This document shows positions 61,702 to 64,000 of a stretch of DNA of 64,000 nt, one piece after another; positions within the stretch are counted from its first letter, which is position 1, and each line of letters starts with the position of its first letter. Both the position numbers and the translations under genes were made by a program. The stretch is taken from NCBI GenBank assembly GCA_002347095.1, contig DDWZ01000011.1, forward strand, positions 1-64,000, given 5' to 3'. The notes under the pieces are model-generated. The model was not told where the DNA came from and did not search any database. It worked only from the letters and a program-made list of their open reading frames with translations. Source of the DNA: Desulfobulbaceae bacterium UBA2273 (lineage in GTDB: Bacteria; Desulfobacterota; Desulfobulbia; Desulfobulbales; Desulfurivibrionaceae).

Positions 61702-62291
61702 TTACTCGGGCGGCCGCCGGCAACAGTGCCAAAAGCTCGGGATATTCGCCTGCCAGTGTTTCAGGCGCAGGGTGATCGCCACCTCTTCCAGTTCGGCCAG
61801 CAGGAAGAGGATTATGGCGAAGCGGAAGGGGTAAGCAGGGCCGCCAACCAGGAGCAGCGGGGCGGCAATGCCCAGAAGGACTGCGGTGAATCGTGCCGCC
61901 CTCGTATGGTAGCTGGTGAGGCGGCGGAATTTGCAAAAACCCAGCAGGATCGGGAGGAGAAAGCCGCCCAGGCCGAGGAGGATAAAGATCTGCTCCCTCC
62001 GGATAAGCGTCGGCCAAAGCAGCCACGCCCCGACCGGTGCGGCAAGATAGGTGGCAAGGTCGCCCCAACTGTCGAGTTGGGCGCCCAACTGTCGAGTTGG
62101 GCGCCCAACTCGGAAACCTGGTTCAGGCGCCGGGCCAGAAAGCCGTCCAGGGCGTCGCTTACAAGGGAGAGGAGGAAGAGGAAAAGAAAAGGGCCGGGGA
62201 GATCCGTTGCCGCCGCCACCAGAAGCAGGGGGGCAAGGAGGATCCGCAGGATGCTCAAGAGGTTGGGGATGGTAAGCGCTCTTTTGGGCAA
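61702..62291 (-). pseudogene. CDP-alcohol phosphatidyltransferase, frameshifted
   Basis: Two overlapping frames together encode a PgsA-type enzyme: frame 1 (from TTG 62291) gives KRALTIPNLLSILRIL...DALDGFLARRLNQVSELGAQLDSW; frame 2 continues ...LDSWGDLATYLAAPVGAWLLWP to 61702. The CDP-alcohol motif DGxxARx8Gx3Dx3D is completed only if one copy of a 20-bp tandem duplication (62065-62104) is removed, which would restore a 189-residue protein. As written the gene is broken in its active site. It follows the YjbQ gene after 8 bp. Confidence 0.85.
62065..62104. repeat. 20-bp tandem duplication causing the frameshift
   Basis: CCAACTGTCGAGTTGGGCGC occurs twice in direct succession (62065-62084, 62085-62104), followed by a partial third CCAACT. 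The unit itself contains the palindrome CCAACTGTCGAGTTGG-like arms, which could favour slippage. Confidence 0.95.
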
Positions 62292-62300
62292 GTGAGGTGC

Positions 62301-62717
62301 CTATGCGCCGATGATTTTTACCAGCACCCGTTTGGGGCGGCCGCCATCGAACTCGCCGTAAAAAATCTGCTCCCAGGGGCCGAAGTCGAGGGCGCCGCCG
62401 GTTACGGCCACCACAACCTCGCGGCCCATGATCTGCCGCTTCAGATGGGCGTCACCATTGTCTTCGTAGCCGTTATGGCGGTACTGGGAAACAGGCTCGT
62501 GCGGGGCAAGCTTTTCGAGCCAGACCTCGTAGTCGTGGTGCAATCCCGGTTCATCGTCGTTGATGAAGACCGAAGCGGTGATGTGCATGGCGTTGACCAG
62601 GGCCAGCCCTTCCTTGATTCCCGATTCCCGCAGGCATTCCGCGACCTGAGGGGTGATATTGATAAAGGCGCGGCGGCCCGGGACATTGAAGAGAAGTTCC
62701 TTGCGAAAGCTTTTCAT
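62301..62717 (-). CDS. YjbQ/UPF0047 family protein
   Basis: 138 residues from ATG 62717 (AGGA at 7 nt). UPF0047 pattern: [77 protein letters not shown]. Family members have weak thiamine-phosphate synthase activity; the physiological role is unclear. Confidence 0.93.
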   Translation of the reverse strand: MKSFRKELLFNVPGRRAFINITPQVAECLRESGIKEGLALVNAMHITASVFINDDEPGLHHDYEVWLEKLAPHEPVSQYRHNGYEDNGDAHLKRQIMGREVVVAVTGGALDFGPWEQIFYGEFDGGRPKRVLVKIIGA

Positions 62718-62938
62718 GGGGGAATCCTGATATTTTCGGAAAAGAGGGGTTTGAGGTTGCCGGTGGTCATTCACGCCGGGATTGCGGGGGAAAACTCTCC
62801 CCGGAGCATGGCATTTTCCCCGGCAATCTGTCAATATTGAAAATATATGCCAGGGCAGGGCAGGGGGTGGCAAGAAAATGCCGGCGTGGTACAATCGGCA
62901 ATTTCGCCAACATACCACAGCCAAACAGGGGCCTCTCC

Positions 62939-63766
62939 ATGACCCAGATCATCGATTTCCACACCCACATTTTTCCGGATCAGGTGGCGGCCCGGGCCAT
63001 TCCGGCCTTGGAAGAGGCGGGCCAGGTCACGGCCTGCCTCGACGGGCGGCTCGATTCGCTTCTCGCCAGCATGGACCAAGCCGGCATCGAGAAAAGCGTC
63101 ATCTGTTCCATCGCCACCCGACCCGAACAGTTTGCCTCGATTCTCTCCTGGTCGCAAGCTATCCGCTCCGCCCGGATCATCCCTTTTCCCTCCTTCCATC
63201 CCGAGGCAGCCGATGCCCTGGCCCAGATCAGCGCCATCCGGGCGGCGGGGTTTGCGGGGATCAAGATGCACCCCTACTACCAGAATTTTGCCTTGGATGA
63301 GGAGCGGATGTGGCCGCTCTATGAAAGGATCGCGGCCGAGGGGTTGATCCTGGTGATGCACACCGGCTTTGACATCGGTTTTCCCAGGGAGCGGATCGCC
63401 GATCCCATAAAGATCGTGGCCGTGGTGGAGCGGGTGGAGGCGCTGAAATTTGTCGCCACCCATTTCGGGGCCTGGGATCTCTGGGACGAGGTGGAGGAGC
63501 TGCTGATCGGCAGGGAGGTGTATCTTGATCTTTCCTACGCCCTGCATCTGTTGCCTCCGGACCGGGCCAGGAATATGGCCCTGGCCCATCCGGAGGAATA
63601 TCTGCTGTTTGGCAGCGATTCGCCCTGGGCCGGGCAGCAGGAAGTGCTGGCGCAGCTTGCCGCCCTAGGGCTTGGCGCGGAGAGGGAGGCAAAGATCAGG
63701 GGAGGAAACGCGGCCAGGCTCCTGAAAACTACTTGGCCGGAGCCCTCAGGGTCAGGGCAAGAATAA
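62939..63766 (+). CDS. Amidohydrolase-family metal-dependent hydrolase
   Basis: 275 residues from ATG 62939. [10 protein letters not shown] supplies H8xH10, with [38 protein letters not shown] and GSDSPWAGQ, the pattern of ACMSD/amidohydrolase-2 enzymes, decarboxylases or hydrolases with one metal. Substrate unknown. Its 3' end overlaps the convergent MFS gene by 38 bp. Confidence 0.9.
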   Translation: MTQIIDFHTHIFPDQVAARAIPALEEAGQVTACLDGRLDSLLASMDQAGIEKSVICSIATRPEQFASILSWSQAIRSARIIPFPSFHPEAADALAQISAIRAAGFAGIKMHPYYQNFALDEERMWPLYERIAAEGLILVMHTGFDIGFPRERIADPIKIVAVVERVEALKFVATHFGAWDLWDEVEELLIGREVYLDLSYALHLLPPDRARNMALAHPEEYLLFGSDSPWAGQQEVLAQLAALGLGAEREAKIRGGNAARLLKTTWPEPSGSGQE

Positions 63767-64000
63767 CGCCGACAGCGGTGAAGCAGGCGGCCATGAAAAA
63801 GCTGCTGCCAAAACCGAGGCTTTTTTCGGCCAGCAACCCGGCCACTGCCGGGCCTGCGATCTGGCCCAGGGCAAAAATGAAGGTGATCAGCCCGAAGATT
63901 CTGGCCGCCTTGCGCGGACCGGCGTAATCGCCGGCCAGGGCCGCCATGATCGAGGGAATCGACCAGGCCACCACCCCGAAGCAGCCGATGGACAGGTAGA
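63729..64000 (-). CDS. MFS transporter, C-terminal part (5' partial)
   Basis: The frame is open to the window edge and ends at 63729. The visible ~90 residues contain three hydrophobic helices ([70 protein letters not shown]), matching the last helices of YbfB/YjiJ-like MFS permeases. Confidence 0.75.
   Translation of the reverse strand, partial: YLSIGCFGVVAWSIPSIMAALAGDYAGPRKAARIFGLITFIFALGQIAGPAVAGLLAEKSLGFGSSFFMAACFTAVGVILALTLRAPAK

Overview
The window is GC-rich and densely coded. Its content suggests a Desulfobulbales/Desulfobacterota-type (former Deltaproteobacteria) chromosome: a multihaem class III-type cytochrome c, a candidate SbtA-like selenopeptide, an energy-converting hydrogenase-related membrane complex, many two-component and c-di-GMP proteins, and several families of dispersed palindromic repeats. 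The placement is inferred from gene content; there is no rRNA or other taxonomic marker, and I see no tRNA or CRISPR array.

Layout. 1-4.2 kb: signalling genes (a hybrid-sensing histidine kinase and two response regulators), a small gene with in-frame TGA codons that looks like a selenocysteine-containing SbtA-type RiPP precursor, and a membrane protein that shares a Cys-rich C-terminal module with one of the response regulators. 4.2-8.6 kb: rhomboid protease, Cys-cluster protein, tetrahaem cytochrome, U32 peptidase. 8.6-11.2 kb: an AT-richer island with a MazEF-like toxin-antitoxin pair, an Mrr-type endonuclease, an integron attC-like hairpin and a small orphan gene. 11.3-22.5 kb: an operon-like cluster encoding a regulator and seven membrane-complex subunits related to hydrogenase-4/complex I. 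Its large subunit lacks the NiFe cysteine motifs, so I call it an Ehr-type complex rather than a hydrogenase; dispersed repeats interrupt the cluster in four intergenic gaps. 22.8-29 kb: housekeeping genes (MFS, truA, secreted msrAB, rRNA methyltransferase). 29.2-31.4 kb: a second foreign-looking patch with VapBC, a DUF4238 protein and a second MazEF. 31.5-51 kb: signalling, envelope and metabolic genes (Ser/Thr kinase with a cNMP-binding domain, PilZ, HD-GYP, WYL regulator, NlpC/P60 lipoprotein, HtpX, M23 peptidase plus bactofilin, macrodomain, a pair of aldolases). 51.3-61.4 kb: hrpB, then a two-partner secretion system with a 1922-residue TpsA exoprotein. 61.7-64 kb: a frameshifted CDP-alcohol phosphatidyltransferase, YjbQ, an amidohydrolase and the end of an MFS transporter.

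The most notable items are the candidate selenopeptide at 3133-3411, with two matched SECIS-like hairpins; a five-copy ~105-bp structured repeat, placed at the 3' ends of genes, whose outer arms differ between copies yet remain complementary; the Ehr complex and its regulator, whose EIIA-like domain lacks the phospho-histidine; and a 20-bp tandem duplication that breaks a phospholipid-synthesis gene. All family assignments come from reading the translated sequence; no database search was run.
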